From: Flavobacteriaceae bacterium
GTDB taxonomy: Bacteria > Bacteroidota > Bacteroidia > Flavobacteriales > Flavobacteriaceae
Length of the DNA: 64,000 nucleotides
Reading direction: 5' to 3'
Assembly (NCBI GenBank): GCA_003443635.1
Contig: CP031964.1
Location: forward strand, 2,450,321 to 2,514,320
Part shown: positions 1 through 9,262 of the stretch, piece by piece
Position numbering within the stretch: position 1 is the stretch's first letter
Layout of the letters: each line of letters starts with the position of its first letter
Notes under the pieces: model-generated
What the model was told of the DNA's origin: nothing
Databases searched by the model: none
The model's input: only the letters and a program-made list of their open reading frames with translations
Made by a program: the position numbers and the translations under genes

Positions 1-250
1 TACGCTTAACTCCGTGCATTACGAAGAGAATTTCATCACCATTTCTCCATGTATTAGGCCTATAAGTCCATACTCTTATCGATCTTTTTGTTTTGCCTTT
101 ATATGCATACATTACAAAAGAATCAGCTTTTTCTTTTATTTGCCTTACTTCTGTTATTTCTGGACCTTTAGGTAGCACATATAGATAAACATAACTAGAT
201 ACAATTAACACAGAGAGTATAGACAACATTATAATAATCTTTTTTTTCAT
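1..250 (-). CDS. Alpha/beta hydrolase-like exported protein, N-terminal part only
   Basis: The gene enters the window on the minus strand; its ATG is at 250 and the reading frame is open to base 1, so only about 83 residues are visible. It begins with a positively charged start and a hydrophobic segment (MKKKIIIMLSILSVLIVSSY), a signal peptide or membrane anchor. The last visible residues, LFVMHGVKR, follow a beta strand and look like the oxyanion-hole HG motif of alpha/beta hydrolases. The nucleophile and the rest of the triad lie outside the window, so the family call is an inference from one motif. It is the last visible gene of a minus-strand run that starts at 3566, with 58 bp to its upstream neighbour. 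Confidence 0.55.
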   Translation of the reverse strand, partial: MKKKIIIMLSILSVLIVSSYVYLYVLPKGPEITEVRQIKEKADSFVMYAYKGKTKRSIRVWTYRPNTWRNGDEILFVMHGVKR

Positions 251-308
251 GACGTTTTTTTCTTACTTAATAAAGAATGAATCTCAAGGAATTAGATTCG
301 TTTAATTT

Positions 309-740
309 TTATTTTTTTTTGAACACCCAAAAGACATTAATAATTTTCCATTTCTCTTCTTGTTTTACCAAATGAATATATTCAGTCCATCTGGTTTTTG
401 GATATCCAGTCTTCAAACTTGTTCTTGCCATATTTCCATAGATAGTAATATCTTCTACTACGTTCTTTTGATACTTTATTGGAAGTTTTTCCTTTGTAGA
501 TATCAGTCTTTTTAACTCTTCTATAGGAAAACCCTCACTTAAAGTATCATCTGGATTTAAACCTCTTTTAGCAAGCCTTGGATGTAATGATTTACTAATC
601 TCATCATAATTATTTTCAAAGAAATTTTCTATGTAATTCAATACGTTAGTCTCAATTGAATGGGTTTCTATAATTGTAGATTGAGACTGACAGTTAATCG
701 CAAAAAGTATTGCAATAACTAGTATAAACATTTTCTTCAT
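309..740 (-). CDS. Secreted lumazine-binding-like (NTF2-fold) protein
   Basis: A 143-aa protein with a signal peptide (about residues 1-19, ending ..NCQSQ; the Cys could be a lipobox). The body matches the NTF2-like Lumazine_bd_2 type of small flavobacterial protein: N-terminal helices with NYIENFFENNYDEISKSLHP, then strands ending in YIHLVKQEEKWKIINVFW. No catalytic residue is apparent and the ligand is unknown. It lies in a same-strand run with a GATase-like protein upstream (30 bp gap) and a hydrolase downstream, so co-transcription is likely. The domain call rests on pattern recognition; the biological role is unknown. Confidence 0.7.
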   Translation of the reverse strand: MKKMFILVIAILFAINCQSQSTIIETHSIETNVLNYIENFFENNYDEISKSLHPRLAKRGLNPDDTLSEGFPIEELKRLISTKEKLPIKYQKNVVEDITIYGNMARTSLKTGYPKTRWTEYIHLVKQEEKWKIINVFWVFKKK

Positions 741-770
741 CCTACTATTTTTTTAATTTGTATATAATCA

Positions 771-1727
771 TTATTGGTTTTTAGTCAACCATCTAAGTGA
801 ATTAAGTAGAAGGCCTGCATTATCAGATTCAGGATCATGGATAGTCACAGGTATTCTTTTATTGTCAATTAGTAAATTTAAGCTTCTGAATATTCCTTGA
901 TCTGTACAAATTATAATCCTTCCTAAACCATATTTAAAACCAATCATACCTGCATAAGAGTTGGAATTCTCTTCTATATCCATAGGTTCATTTGTAGGGG
1001 TATAATTTGTTGTATTCTCAGGAAATCCAAGAATGACATCCTCTGGATTTCTAAATATAGCAGCACCACAATAAAACCTTATATTTTCAGGAATCGTATT
1101 AGTGTCCAAAGTACTTGTGAAAATAGGATGATTTTCTTTTAGCATCTTATTCATACTATTCATTAGAAAATGACCACATTTTCCTTTATTACTGGTATGG
1201 TATTGATTTTGATAGGCATATCCATCTCTAAATTTCACACCAAATGCTTCTAATAGAGGTAATCCACCACTTCCTCCAGGGAAGTGGCTCAAAAACAGAA
1301 ATAGCCCACCACCATTGAAAACATAATTCCCGATTGCTTCAACCTCTTCGTTCTTTAGAGGACTTATATATAATGTTTCTGTAATTGAATCTAGTTTTAA
1401 TCTAACTTTGTTGTTAGGTATTCCATGAAGAATCAATAAATCGAATTTTTCTGGATTCAGTATTTCAGTACTTAAGTTTTTCTTCGTATAATCAACTTCA
1501 TATCCATCTTCTTTAATGATGCGAAACATTTCTCTTGCTGTTGTTATTCCAACTTCTTCTGAGTAAATTGTGTTATGTCCTTTATCAATTAAAACTCTTT
1601 TATTGTTATTGTCTTTTAGAGATTCAAATTGGTAAAAATATGTTGTATCAATTTCGGCTTCTACATTTCTTTGTGAATAAATAAAAGTGTGTACTAAAAT
1701 TGTTAGAAATATTAAATATTGTTTCAT
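771..1727 (-). CDS. Exported DUF4350/GATase-like-fold protein
   Basis: A 318-aa protein with a signal peptide (MKQYLIFLTILVHTFIYSQ). The segment RVLIDKGHNTIYSEEVGITT followed by FDLLILHG and EVEAIGNYVFNGGGLFLFLS has the alternating strand-turn pattern of class I glutamine-amidotransferase-like or DUF4350 domains, which sense or process ligands rather than move ammonia. I see no Cys-His catalytic pair in the expected nucleophile elbow, so enzymatic activity is doubtful. It is one base away from the hydrolase gene upstream (stop and start nearly touch), which indicates translational coupling and a shared pathway. The substrate is unknown. Confidence 0.6.
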   Translation of the reverse strand: MKQYLIFLTILVHTFIYSQRNVEAEIDTTYFYQFESLKDNNNKRVLIDKGHNTIYSEEVGITTAREMFRIIKEDGYEVDYTKKNLSTEILNPEKFDLLILHGIPNNKVRLKLDSITETLYISPLKNEEVEAIGNYVFNGGGLFLFLSHFPGGSGGLPLLEAFGVKFRDGYAYQNQYHTSNKGKCGHFLMNSMNKMLKENHPIFTSTLDTNTIPENIRFYCGAAIFRNPEDVILGFPENTTNYTPTNEPMDIEENSNSYAGMIGFKYGLGRIIICTDQGIFRSLNLLIDNKRIPVTIHDPESDNAGLLLNSLRWLTKNQ

Positions 1728-1728
1728 A

Positions 1729-2586
1729 TTATTTGTGTGAAATGAGCCAATTGCTTAATTGTGGAAATAAACTCTTTGGGAAAGATTGTGTGTTGACATC
1801 TAGCAGGTTATGATTGGCATTTTCATAAAAGTGAATTGTAAAATTAGATTTCTTCATGCCTTCAACAATATCTTTATCATAATGAGTTGGATGACTATCA
1901 TCTTTATCACCATAAATAAAAAGTGTTGGTATAATTGTTTTTTCTAATGTTGGCTTTGGGTTGTAACCTAAATCGCCTTTATAGTCATATATTTTTTGAT
2001 TAGCATCTGTAATTGAAAGTTCAGATTTCTCAATTAAATCCTCATAGTATTGCTCTGCTCTTGTAGAAGTTACTCCACCACTTGACATAATTAACAACCC
2101 TATATCATCGCTAATTTTATCATATACAATTGTGCTAACCCAAGTGCCTTGACTTGAGCCAAATAACCCTATTTTGCTTGTTTTAATTTTAGTATGAGTC
2201 TTTAAAAGATTAACGATACTAATAATATCATCAGCTCTTGCTGATAAAAAGTCATTTGGATTTTCTAACGTTTCTAATGGATATGTTCCCGTAGAACCGC
2301 CAATACCTCTTTTATCATAAATGTAAAGTCCATACCCGAAAGAATTAAAAAATTGAGCAAATGACTTTAAGCCCTCCCTAGTACTGTTGTCAGACCCTGA
2401 AACTACTATTAATACAGGAAAAGCTCCTTCTCCTTCTGGTAAAAAAAGCTGTCCTTCGATTGTTACGTTTTTAACTTGAGTAGTAAAAACACCATCTCGA
2501 GATATGCTTTTTACATTTTTATTTTGGGAATAGCTAGAGCTTATTACTACCAAAAATAGTATTATTATTAGTTTAATTTGATGCAT
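1729..2586 (-). CDS. Secreted alpha/beta hydrolase (prolyl-oligopeptidase/BAAT-like)
   Basis: A 285-aa esterase- or peptidase-type alpha/beta hydrolase with a signal peptide (to about residue 20, SSSYSQ). The elements are in canonical order: oxyanion strand LIVVSGSD (about 59-66), the IYDKRGIGGSTG loop (about 89-100), nucleophile elbow GSSQG with Ser145, acid region IYGDKDDSH (about 225-231) and a catalytic histidine in ENANHN (His259). All triad positions are present, so it should be active in the periplasm or outside the cell. The start ATG is 20 bp from the TolB-like gene upstream, and the stop is 1 bp from the next gene. The natural substrate cannot be read from the sequence. Confidence 0.85.
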   Translation of the reverse strand: MHQIKLIIILFLVVISSSYSQNKNVKSISRDGVFTTQVKNVTIEGQLFLPEGEGAFPVLIVVSGSDNSTREGLKSFAQFFNSFGYGLYIYDKRGIGGSTGTYPLETLENPNDFLSARADDIISIVNLLKTHTKIKTSKIGLFGSSQGTWVSTIVYDKISDDIGLLIMSSGGVTSTRAEQYYEDLIEKSELSITDANQKIYDYKGDLGYNPKPTLEKTIIPTLFIYGDKDDSHPTHYDKDIVEGMKKSNFTIHFYENANHNLLDVNTQSFPKSLFPQLSNWLISHK

Positions 2587-2606
2587 AATATTGATATACA
2601 GTTATT

Positions 2607-3566
2607 TCATTTAACCCAATAAGGATTAAACTGATTTCCTTTGGTATTTACCAACGCTTTTAGATTACTACCATCTGTATTTATAGTATACAGCTTTTGT
2701 TTACCATTTTTCTTTAAAGCAAACACTATGGTTTTTCCATCTGGTGACCACGAAGTACCATACATATAAGATAATTCATCAACATTATTTTGTGTGATTT
2801 CAAATTTATCTTTATTATTAGTCAAGTTTCTAATATTACTTCCATCTGTGTTCATTATAAACAAGTCTAAAACTGCTTCTTGCGACACAGAAATAAATGC
2901 AATTTGTTTCCCATCTGGTGACCAAGATGGACTTGTATATGCATATGCTTTTGTTTTTTCAGGTATTCTAGCTTGGTTAGAACCGTCACTATTCATTATG
3001 TATAACTTATAACCTCCTTCTCTAGGTGACATAAATACTATTTTTGATCCGTCAGGGGAAAAAGATGGCAAATAATTATTCTTAGATTTCTGTGTTAATC
3101 TCTTTTTATTCTTCCCGTCTATTCTCACCTTATAAATATCTCTTGTCCCTGTCCTTCCATTTTCTTTTTCAGTATAAACAATCCATTGTCCATTTTTGGA
3201 AAAACTTGGGTTATAAGAATAATTTCTTGAATTTGTAATTTGCTTAATTCCTGTTCCATCAATATTTGCAGCAGCGATTTTCCATCCACCAAATTGATAC
3301 GTATTAAATGCTATTTTTTTACCATCATTTGATATTGCTGGTTGATTTTCTCCACGAGAGCTATTCCCTTTTTTTACTTTGAAATTTTCAAAGTCTTTAC
3401 CATTGTATGAAACAATATGGATGTTTTTATTTTCATTTTCTCGTAATGAAAAATAAATCTTATAATCTGCTTTTTCATTTTTACTTTGAGCAAAAGTAGT
3501 AGTTGTAATGTTCAAAATTAAAATGATTACGATACATGTCTTTATTGATGATTTTATTGAATTCAT
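2607..3566 (-). CDS. TolB-like beta-propeller (PD40 repeat) protein
   Basis: A 319-aa exported protein (signal peptide to ..TTTFAQS, about residue 28). The rest is a run of about six PD40/WD40-like blades, recognisable by repeated units of the type SWSPDGKQIAFIS ... LFIMNTDGSN, as in the TolB C-terminal propeller. Such proteins bind partners or sugars and are rarely enzymes on their own. It is the promoter-proximal gene of the 3566-1 run. A perfect palindrome just upstream (3645-3666) separates it from the AraC-type gene, which suggests its own promoter in 3567-3644. I found no clear TAnnTTTG box there. Confidence 0.8.
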   Translation of the reverse strand: MNSIKSSIKTCIVIILILNITTTTFAQSKNEKADYKIYFSLRENENKNIHIVSYNGKDFENFKVKKGNSSRGENQPAISNDGKKIAFNTYQFGGWKIAAANIDGTGIKQITNSRNYSYNPSFSKNGQWIVYTEKENGRTGTRDIYKVRIDGKNKKRLTQKSKNNYLPSFSPDGSKIVFMSPREGGYKLYIMNSDGSNQARIPEKTKAYAYTSPSWSPDGKQIAFISVSQEAVLDLFIMNTDGSNIRNLTNNKDKFEITQNNVDELSYMYGTSWSPDGKTIVFALKKNGKQKLYTINTDGSNLKALVNTKGNQFNPYWVK

Positions 3567-3644
3567 AATATTATAATTTAATAATTATTAAATCCAAAAG
3601 TATTTTACAAAAATTAATTGTAGGCTTTATAATGCTCAAAAATA

Positions 3645-3666
3645 GTTTCAACTTATAAGTTGAAAC
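3645..3666 (-). terminator. Rho-independent terminator after the AraC-type gene
   Basis: A perfect 22-bp palindrome with 11-bp arms (GTTTCAACTTA and its complement). On the minus strand it is followed by a T-rich tract (TATTTTT). It begins 4 bp beyond the stop codon of the AraC-type gene at 3671 and ends about 80 bp before the start of the TolB-like gene, so it probably separates the two transcription units. On the plus strand it is also followed by ATTTTT, but no plus-strand gene precedes it. Confidence 0.75.
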
Positions 3667-3670
3667 ATTT

Positions 3671-4810
3671 TTAGTTGTTTTTTTGAAATTTACTTGGTGT
3701 CATTCCTGTTTGTTTCTTAAATGCCCTGTAGAATGTTGTCTTAGAAGAAAATCCAGACAATGCTCCTATATGTTCAACTGTATACAATTTGTTGTTTTGA
3801 CTCTGAAGTAATTTTTTAGCCTCTTCTACACGGTAGTTATTTACATAATCAAAAAAATTAATCCCTAAACTATCATTAATGGTTTTGGATAAATTGTGTT
3901 CTTTAGCATCTACTTTTTGTGCTAACATTGATAATGACAAATTTTGGTTTAAAAACAATTTTTCTTCAATCATCATTTCATTAGCAGCACGTAATATATT
4001 TTCTAACCGTTTTGTATCTGGTAAAGATTTAGGTTTTTGTATAGGATGTAGTTTTAATTCTGATTTCTGACTGAATACCATATATGCTATGAGGTATATA
4101 TGTATTGATAATATTAAAGATTCTATGTTATGGACTAATAATGGATCTATATCTAAAAACACATGAAATCTTTGAATAGGAATCATAATCCAAATAATTA
4201 AGTATCCATAAAGAATATTATGAATCCATTTTAAGTTCGTTTTTTCTAAATTAGAATAACGATTTTTAATCTTCTTTCTAAAGTTGTAAAAAATATAAAA
4301 AGCAGCTATGATATATATTATTTTATGAAGATCAAAGAGCAAAAAGCCTTTCATTATATCTAAAAATCCTCTGCTTTCAGTAAAATATTGTGGATTGCTA
4401 TCTATTGCTTTATAATACCTTCTTAAAAAAGATGTTTTTTGTGCATTCGTTTGTAAATAAGACGGAAGCTTGTTTATGTTGTATATAATAAAGGGGATGA
4501 AATGTAATACTTGATACCATCTGAATTTGACATCCTTTTTCGTTAAAGAAAAAGTATATAGATAAATAAATGGCCCTATACTATAGGAAAACAAATGACC
4601 TGTACTAACAAAGTATGGATATTCAAGAATTAATCTAGAAGAAATCAGTTTGCTATGAATTAATTCAAAAAGTATAGGTATTAATATACAAGCAAGTAAA
4701 ACATAAGATCTATTTCTAATATGTTTTAACAGAATAAATAAAAATAAAAACAAACCTTGACCAATAGCTAGGAAAGAAAATATTGAGTTAAAATTAAGGT
4801 TTAAATACAT
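3671..4810 (-). CDS. 7TM-type AraC family transcriptional regulator
   Basis: A 379-aa regulator. The N-terminal ~230 residues contain about six to seven hydrophobic helices (for example FSFLAIGQGLFLFLFILL and SYVLLACILIPILFELI). The C-terminal ~105 residues form an AraC-type double helix-turn-helix: first HTH around LSMLAQKVDAKEHNLSKTIN, second with GFSSKTTFYRAFKKQTGMTP. This membrane-anchored arrangement is common in Bacteroidota and implies that a membrane or periplasmic signal is passed straight to DNA. It lies directly upstream of, and on the same strand as, the 3566-1 hydrolase run, its most likely target, with a terminator between. Resembles the second 7TM-AraC protein at 7369-8454. Confidence 0.88.
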   Translation of the reverse strand: MYLNLNFNSIFSFLAIGQGLFLFLFILLKHIRNRSYVLLACILIPILFELIHSKLISSRLILEYPYFVSTGHLFSYSIGPFIYLYTFSLTKKDVKFRWYQVLHFIPFIIYNINKLPSYLQTNAQKTSFLRRYYKAIDSNPQYFTESRGFLDIMKGFLLFDLHKIIYIIAAFYIFYNFRKKIKNRYSNLEKTNLKWIHNILYGYLIIWIMIPIQRFHVFLDIDPLLVHNIESLILSIHIYLIAYMVFSQKSELKLHPIQKPKSLPDTKRLENILRAANEMMIEEKLFLNQNLSLSMLAQKVDAKEHNLSKTINDSLGINFFDYVNNYRVEEAKKLLQSQNNKLYTVEHIGALSGFSSKTTFYRAFKKQTGMTPSKFQKNN

Positions 4811-5036
4811 AAATACATGGTTCCATCATTTTTTTAAGTATATGAGTTAGGTGAAAAATAAGCTTTTTCTTTGTATATCAATTAATAAAAATCTACAAAT
4901 TATAAATTTAACTTCTTTAAAGAATTTTCATCATTATATTCTTATAATTTTCAAGCTGTAGTATTTGTCTATCAACAGTAATTCAAGAAAAAATCAATTT
5001 GAAATCAAATACAACTTACTTATAATCAACTAATTT

Positions 5037-5811
5037 AGTTCTATCGCATCAATATCAATTAATTTAAAGAAATTATATCTTTGAGTTAAAACTATATGTT
5101 CAAAGGTCATTGTTTTCCAAAATCAATTATAATTCAAGCAGTATATTTCAAATTTAGATAGGATTAAGCTACCGTGAAATAGAGAAGCTAATGAGGATTC
5201 GAGGCGTTAAAGTAGATCATGCTATCATACAACGATGGGTTTTTAAATTTACTCCTTTATTGGAAAAAGAGTTTCGCAAACGAAAGAAACCTGCTGGCAA
5301 ATGATGGAGAATGGACGAAGCTTATATTAAAGTAAAAGGTCAATGGTGTTATTTATATAGAGCAGTAGATAAGCAAGGAAAGACAGTTGACTTTCTGGTA
5401 ACCAGAAGAAGAAAGCGGATGTGTGCTCAATCGTTTCTTATCAAAGCTATTGAGAATAATGGCAAACCTGAATTAATTAATATAGACAAGAGTGGTTCTA
5501 ATAAGCATGCTGTTAGAGTTTACAACAAACGTACATGTTCAATGATAGAAATAAGACAATGCAAATATTTAAATGATATCATTGAACAAGATCATAGGTT
5601 TGTAAAGAAACAGATAATCAGAGGTTTAGGATTTAAAGAGCTTGGATCTACCAAAAGAACTTTAAGCGGAATTGAAATTGTACATATGATTAGAAAGAAC
5701 CAATTGATTTTGAACAGAATGTCAATGTTTAAATCATTTTATTCATTAGCAAGCTAGACAAATCCAATTATTGATTATCTTAGAATCAGATTTAATAGAT
5801 GCGACAGAACC
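5037..5811 (+). mobile_element. IS6-family insertion sequence remnant, about 775 bp
   Basis: Imperfect terminal inverted repeats bound the element: left GTTCTATCGCATCAAT (from 5038) and right, read on the minus strand, GGTTCTGTCGCATCTAT (ending at 5811); 14 of the first 16 bases agree. Length and ends fit the IS6 group, whose ends typically start GG(C/T)..TGTTGCAAA-like. The single internal gene is a degraded DDE transposase (see 5096-5757). The 8-bp flanks (ACTAATTT at 5029-5036 and TTTTATTT at 5812-5819) are not identical, so no target duplication is preserved. It sits between the AraC-type gene and the PAF-AH-like hydrolase and interrupts no visible gene. Confidence 0.85.
5096..5757 (+). 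pseudogene. IS6-family DDE transposase, broken by one frameshift and one stop
   Basis: The frame opens at ATG 5096 (MFKGHCFPKSIIIQAVYFKF), runs to about 5157, and loses one base near 5155-5160. It continues in another frame from 5161 (GLSYREIEKLMRIRGVKVDH) and meets a TGA stop at 5302-5304, where the family has a sense codon before WRMDEAYIKVKG. The rest is open to 5757. DDE landmarks are visible: Asp in WRMDE, Asp in NIDKSGSNKHA, Glu in IEQDHRFVKKQI. Without the two lesions the protein would be about 220 aa, typical for IS6. Two lesions mean it cannot make transposase, but an active copy elsewhere could still mobilise the ends. Confidence 0.9.
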
Positions 5812-5874
5812 TTTTATTTAAATCAAAAATTATAAAAAATGAGTTTTAATTTATAATCATCTATTTAGTTATAA

Positions 5875-7278
5875 TTAATGATGTTGCATTATTGTCTTAT
5901 CAATCACTTCTGCAATATTATTATTTCTTATACCTTTTAGATTTTTATCTAAAAAAGCAAATACTATTTCATTAATAGACTCATAACACTGTTTAGCATT
6001 AATACTACCACCAATCCCTAATTTATTACTTAGAGGTGAAATTAGTGGATACTCAATAAAATTAGAGTGTTGAGTTTTTGGTATTGTAAGCACATAGTTT
6101 TGATCTGGCATAGATTTAAAAATAGTATTAGATCGTTCATTTATTAGCTTCCTCGGGGCATCAATAGCTTCTCTTGTAAGTCCCCACGCTTCAATTTGTG
6201 CATCCGTAAATATTTGAGGTTCACTAAATATAGCTAAGACAGGGCTATTAGGCTTTTTATCAAAGTTGATACCTCTTGGTGTTCCATCTAAATTAACTGC
6301 AGCTTTCACATCCTTTAATTCATAACTACCCAATGATGCCATTGTACCTCCTGCAGAAAACCCCATGAGTCCAATACTTGTAAAATCAATAGTCTCTCCA
6401 ATTGGTTTTTCTAATAAACTATTCTTAACAAATTTTACGTCATTTATCCATTGTTTTGCAATTATTGTTTTAACACTGTCTATTTTATCTATTGGGTCAC
6501 CTAATTGTGATAGAGCTTTATATCCTACTAACTTGCCATTAGAAAGTATAGCAAAGTCACTACTATAAGTATGATTTATTGCTACAACTACATACCCCTT
6601 ACTAGCTAGTTTCATTAAGCGACCAGATGCTTCATTATAATTATTAGTTAAACCATGTGAATAAACCACTAAAGGAAATTGATTATTTTTATGTATTGGA
6701 GCTTCTTCTTTGGCATCAATAGTGAACAACTTTAAATAATTGAGTAAGAATGATGGCCAACCTAATTTCTTTTTATAAGTATGACGTATTTTTTCAAAAT
6801 TAGGAATGTAAGAATATTTATGGTTATGATTTAATGGTGTTGGATAATACACTCTAATGGCTAATTCTCTTAAGTCATTCGGTTCCTTGGTTAAAATTTC
6901 TTTTCGATTTGTGTCTACTAACTGGTAGTTTTGAATGCCAATATCATAATCACCGTTTACATTACTAAATTGTAAAACAGGTAGTGCTGTTCCTAAAAAT
7001 ATAGATAAGGTAAAAAGAAAGGTTAAGAATGCTTTTTGCACTATTAAAAATGGTTTTTTATTTTTTTTATTTAATAAATAAATAAAACTCAGATACCCCA
7101 TAATGATATATGAAGGTATCATCTGCCAACGGTAACCTTCGATAATAAGATGTATAATAAAAACTAAGAGAAGTGATAATATATACCTTTTCTTGTTTTC
7201 ATCTTTTAATATTTTAATATATAGATCCACTAGCAAAATACTAATAAAGGCTACAAAAAGAATTTCAAATAATCTCAT
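5875..7278 (-). CDS. Membrane-anchored PAF acetylhydrolase-like alpha/beta hydrolase
   Basis: A 467-aa protein in two parts. Residues 1-100 contain four or five hydrophobic helices. From about 115 the protein matches the platelet-activating-factor acetylhydrolase/dienelactone hydrolase group: oxyanion motif VVYSHGL (about 204-210), nucleophile elbow GFSAGG with Ser308, acid region AAVNLDGT (about 327-334) and catalytic His in TQHSNFIEYP (about 409). The triad is complete, so a lipid-esterase or peptidase-type activity facing the periplasm is plausible. It follows a 7TM-AraC gene by 90 bp on the same strand and is its likely target. The IS6 remnant lies just beyond its 3' end. Confidence 0.82.
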   Translation of the reverse strand: MRLFEILFVAFISILLVDLYIKILKDENKKRYILSLLLVFIIHLIIEGYRWQMIPSYIIMGYLSFIYLLNKKNKKPFLIVQKAFLTFLFTLSIFLGTALPVLQFSNVNGDYDIGIQNYQLVDTNRKEILTKEPNDLRELAIRVYYPTPLNHNHKYSYIPNFEKIRHTYKKKLGWPSFLLNYLKLFTIDAKEEAPIHKNNQFPLVVYSHGLTNNYNEASGRLMKLASKGYVVVAINHTYSSDFAILSNGKLVGYKALSQLGDPIDKIDSVKTIIAKQWINDVKFVKNSLLEKPIGETIDFTSIGLMGFSAGGTMASLGSYELKDVKAAVNLDGTPRGINFDKKPNSPVLAIFSEPQIFTDAQIEAWGLTREAIDAPRKLINERSNTIFKSMPDQNYVLTIPKTQHSNFIEYPLISPLSNKLGIGGSINAKQCYESINEIVFAFLDKNLKGIRNNNIAEVIDKTIMQHH

Positions 7279-7368
7279 ATAATTATTGTTTTATATCTCA
7301 AAATTAAAGAACACAGAAGTAGCTTAATGAATTGATTTTAGGAAAAACGAGTCAATATATAAATTGAA

Positions 7369-8454
7369 CTATTTTTTTGTGCGATATTTAGATGGACTAA
7401 CCTGTTCTACATCTTTAAAAGCACGTTGAAATGTGGACAAGGAGTTAAATCCTGAGTCTTGGGCAATTTTTTCGAGAGTAAAATTTTTATAATCAGATGA
7501 CTTCAATAGCTCTTTAGCTTTAGATACTTTAAAAGAATTTAAATACTTTGTAAAAGTTATTCCTTTAACATCATTAACTGCATTAGACAAATATTGTCTA
7601 TTAGTATTTATTCTTTTCGCTAAAGTATTTAAGTTTTCTGATTGATTTAGAAACAACATATTATCCTGTATTTCTTTTTCTAAGGCTAAAACTAATTCCA
7701 TTGATCTTGAGATTTCCTTTGAGGTCTTAGACTCAGAAGTTATAGCTATAACTTCACCTACTTTTAATGCTCTGTATGCAATAACAAAAAATAAAAGTAC
7801 TATTACCAAAGGCATCCACAAAATAGTTTCTGCTCCAAAGGAAAGCCAGAATCTTATTATGTTTACAGTATACACTATAAATACAGCAGTTATTATTAAA
7901 ATAACAGGTTTTAGTTTCTTTTTAAGAGGAAGAATTTTTTGCTTTCTGTTTTGTAAGTAAGCTCTAATTAATACAATTAAAGATATTATTAGGTATAGAA
8001 AAATATGAATATTAAAAAGTAAATTAATTTCTATATCTCTAATCTCTGTATAATTCTCATACATTAGATCAAGAACGTTTTTTTTATATGAACTTGATCT
8101 AAAGAATAAAGAGGATATTCTATATAAAAAGAAAACAAAAGGGATTAAGTGTAAAAGATGAATCCATTGTAATCTAAATTCTTTTTTTAAAATGCTTAAT
8201 GCATAAAATAGAATAAGTGGTCCATATAATAATATAAGAGGATCTTTTATTGCAAAGAAATGTGGGAAATTGTAGAACTCTTTTGTATAAGTTAAAACAG
8301 AATCTGTTATATGTATGCATAAAAAGAATATTAGAATTCCTAAGAAAAATTTAGATAAACTAAATTTATTCTTTTTTGTTGGCAATAATAAACTTAAGCT
8401 TAAAAATAACCCTTGCACTATACCAATAATAGCTATTATGGATATTAAATTCAT
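7369..8454 (-). CDS. 7TM-type AraC family transcriptional regulator
   Basis: A 361-aa regulator with about seven hydrophobic segments in residues 1-225 (for example LISIIAIIGIVQGLFLSLSL and LFLGILIFFLCIHITDS) and a C-terminal AraC double helix-turn-helix. The first HTH is around LNTLAKRINTNRQYLSNAVN and the second ends GFNSLSTFQRAFKDVEQVSP. The architecture equals that of 3671-4810, but the sequences differ enough to be old paralogues. It precedes the PAF-AH-like hydrolase gene on the same strand (90 bp), suggesting a sensor-target pair. Ligand unknown. Confidence 0.88.
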   Translation of the reverse strand: MNLISIIAIIGIVQGLFLSLSLLLPTKKNKFSLSKFFLGILIFFLCIHITDSVLTYTKEFYNFPHFFAIKDPLILLYGPLILFYALSILKKEFRLQWIHLLHLIPFVFFLYRISSLFFRSSSYKKNVLDLMYENYTEIRDIEINLLFNIHIFLYLIISLIVLIRAYLQNRKQKILPLKKKLKPVILIITAVFIVYTVNIIRFWLSFGAETILWMPLVIVLLFFVIAYRALKVGEVIAITSESKTSKEISRSMELVLALEKEIQDNMLFLNQSENLNTLAKRINTNRQYLSNAVNDVKGITFTKYLNSFKVSKAKELLKSSDYKNFTLEKIAQDSGFNSLSTFQRAFKDVEQVSPSKYRTKK

Positions 8455-8816
8455 AAAGTAAAACTATAAATTTTATGAATATAATTAGTCAATTAAAAAT
8501 TAATTATTTAAAAAAATGAGGATATATAACTATCAAGATAAATAAAAAGCAAATTATCTAATTATATATTAGTTTTCTATGGATTTCTAGGAATTCATTA
8601 TTTAAGTAAAATCACCTAGGAATAAGGCGATTTAAATTTGATGTGACCTCAATAGTTTAAGATAATATGCGCGCAACGAGAATTTATACTGAGTATCTCA
8701 TTACTTATTAGGATTTACAACATAGAAGTTTAGATATCCGTAGTTATCTTAATTGACCCATAATTTATGGTGGCTAAGCTTTCTCATTGAAATAAACATT
8801 TAAAAAATATTTATCA
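8455..8816. other. Intergenic stretch, no gene seen
   Basis: About 360 AT-rich bases between the divergently spaced AraC-type and DoxX genes, both on the minus strand. An imperfect hairpin (AAATCACCT / AGGCGATTT, 8609-8634) is present without a T tract. No open frame with a credible start, no tRNA and no repeat shared with the rest of the window was seen. It should hold the promoter of the AraC-type gene (left side). Confidence 0.4.
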
Positions 8817-9239
8817 TCATAATGGTTTTTTAAACAATGTTCTATAATTATTGAAATGCCATATGAGTAAAAGTGCATTTCCAATTAACATCATTAAGGT
8901 TATAAAAGGAGTACCTCTCATACCTAAACAAACAGAAACCAAAAAAATATTAATAGTAACTGGCATCATTGATAATGAAGAAAAGACAACAAAACGTCTA
9001 AAGAAGATTAATATCCCTATTAAAATTTGGAAATATCCAATGAAATTCCAATAGAAACCTGTAGAATGCATTGCTGCAAAATAAAATCCAACAGGATCTT
9101 CAAGTGGTAAGATTGTAAATTTAACTCCTGGTAATTTTCTAATTCCTGAAGCAATAAAGGCTAATCCCATTCCAATACGTGCTGTCCAATAGAGAAACTT
9201 ACTAATTGGATTTGACTTGATTTTTTCAATGATCTCCAT
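8817..9239 (-). CDS. DoxX family small membrane protein
   Basis: A 140-aa integral membrane protein with four hydrophobic helices. The first helix carries the DoxX pattern YWTARIGMGLAFIASGIRKL; later segments are GYFQILIGILIFFRRF and ITLMMLIGNALLLIWHF. DoxX-type proteins are linked to quinone or thiol redox functions in the cytoplasmic membrane in some bacteria, but most flavobacterial copies have no assigned job. It directly follows the broken hydrolase gene (9263-9633) on the same strand, so the two may once have formed an operon. Confidence 0.8.
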   Translation of the reverse strand: MEIIEKIKSNPISKFLYWTARIGMGLAFIASGIRKLPGVKFTILPLEDPVGFYFAAMHSTGFYWNFIGYFQILIGILIFFRRFVVFSSLSMMPVTINIFLVSVCLGMRGTPFITLMMLIGNALLLIWHFNNYRTLFKKPL

Positions 9240-9262
9240 ATGACTGCCTTAAGTTTTTTGAT

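Noticed and set aside
5022-5871. Possible target duplication around the IS6 remnant (ATAATCAACTAATTTAGTT near 5022 and ATAATCATCTATTTAGTT near 5854)
   Set aside because: The right copy is about 40 bp outside the inverted repeat and the match has gaps; in such AT-rich DNA it is likely chance.
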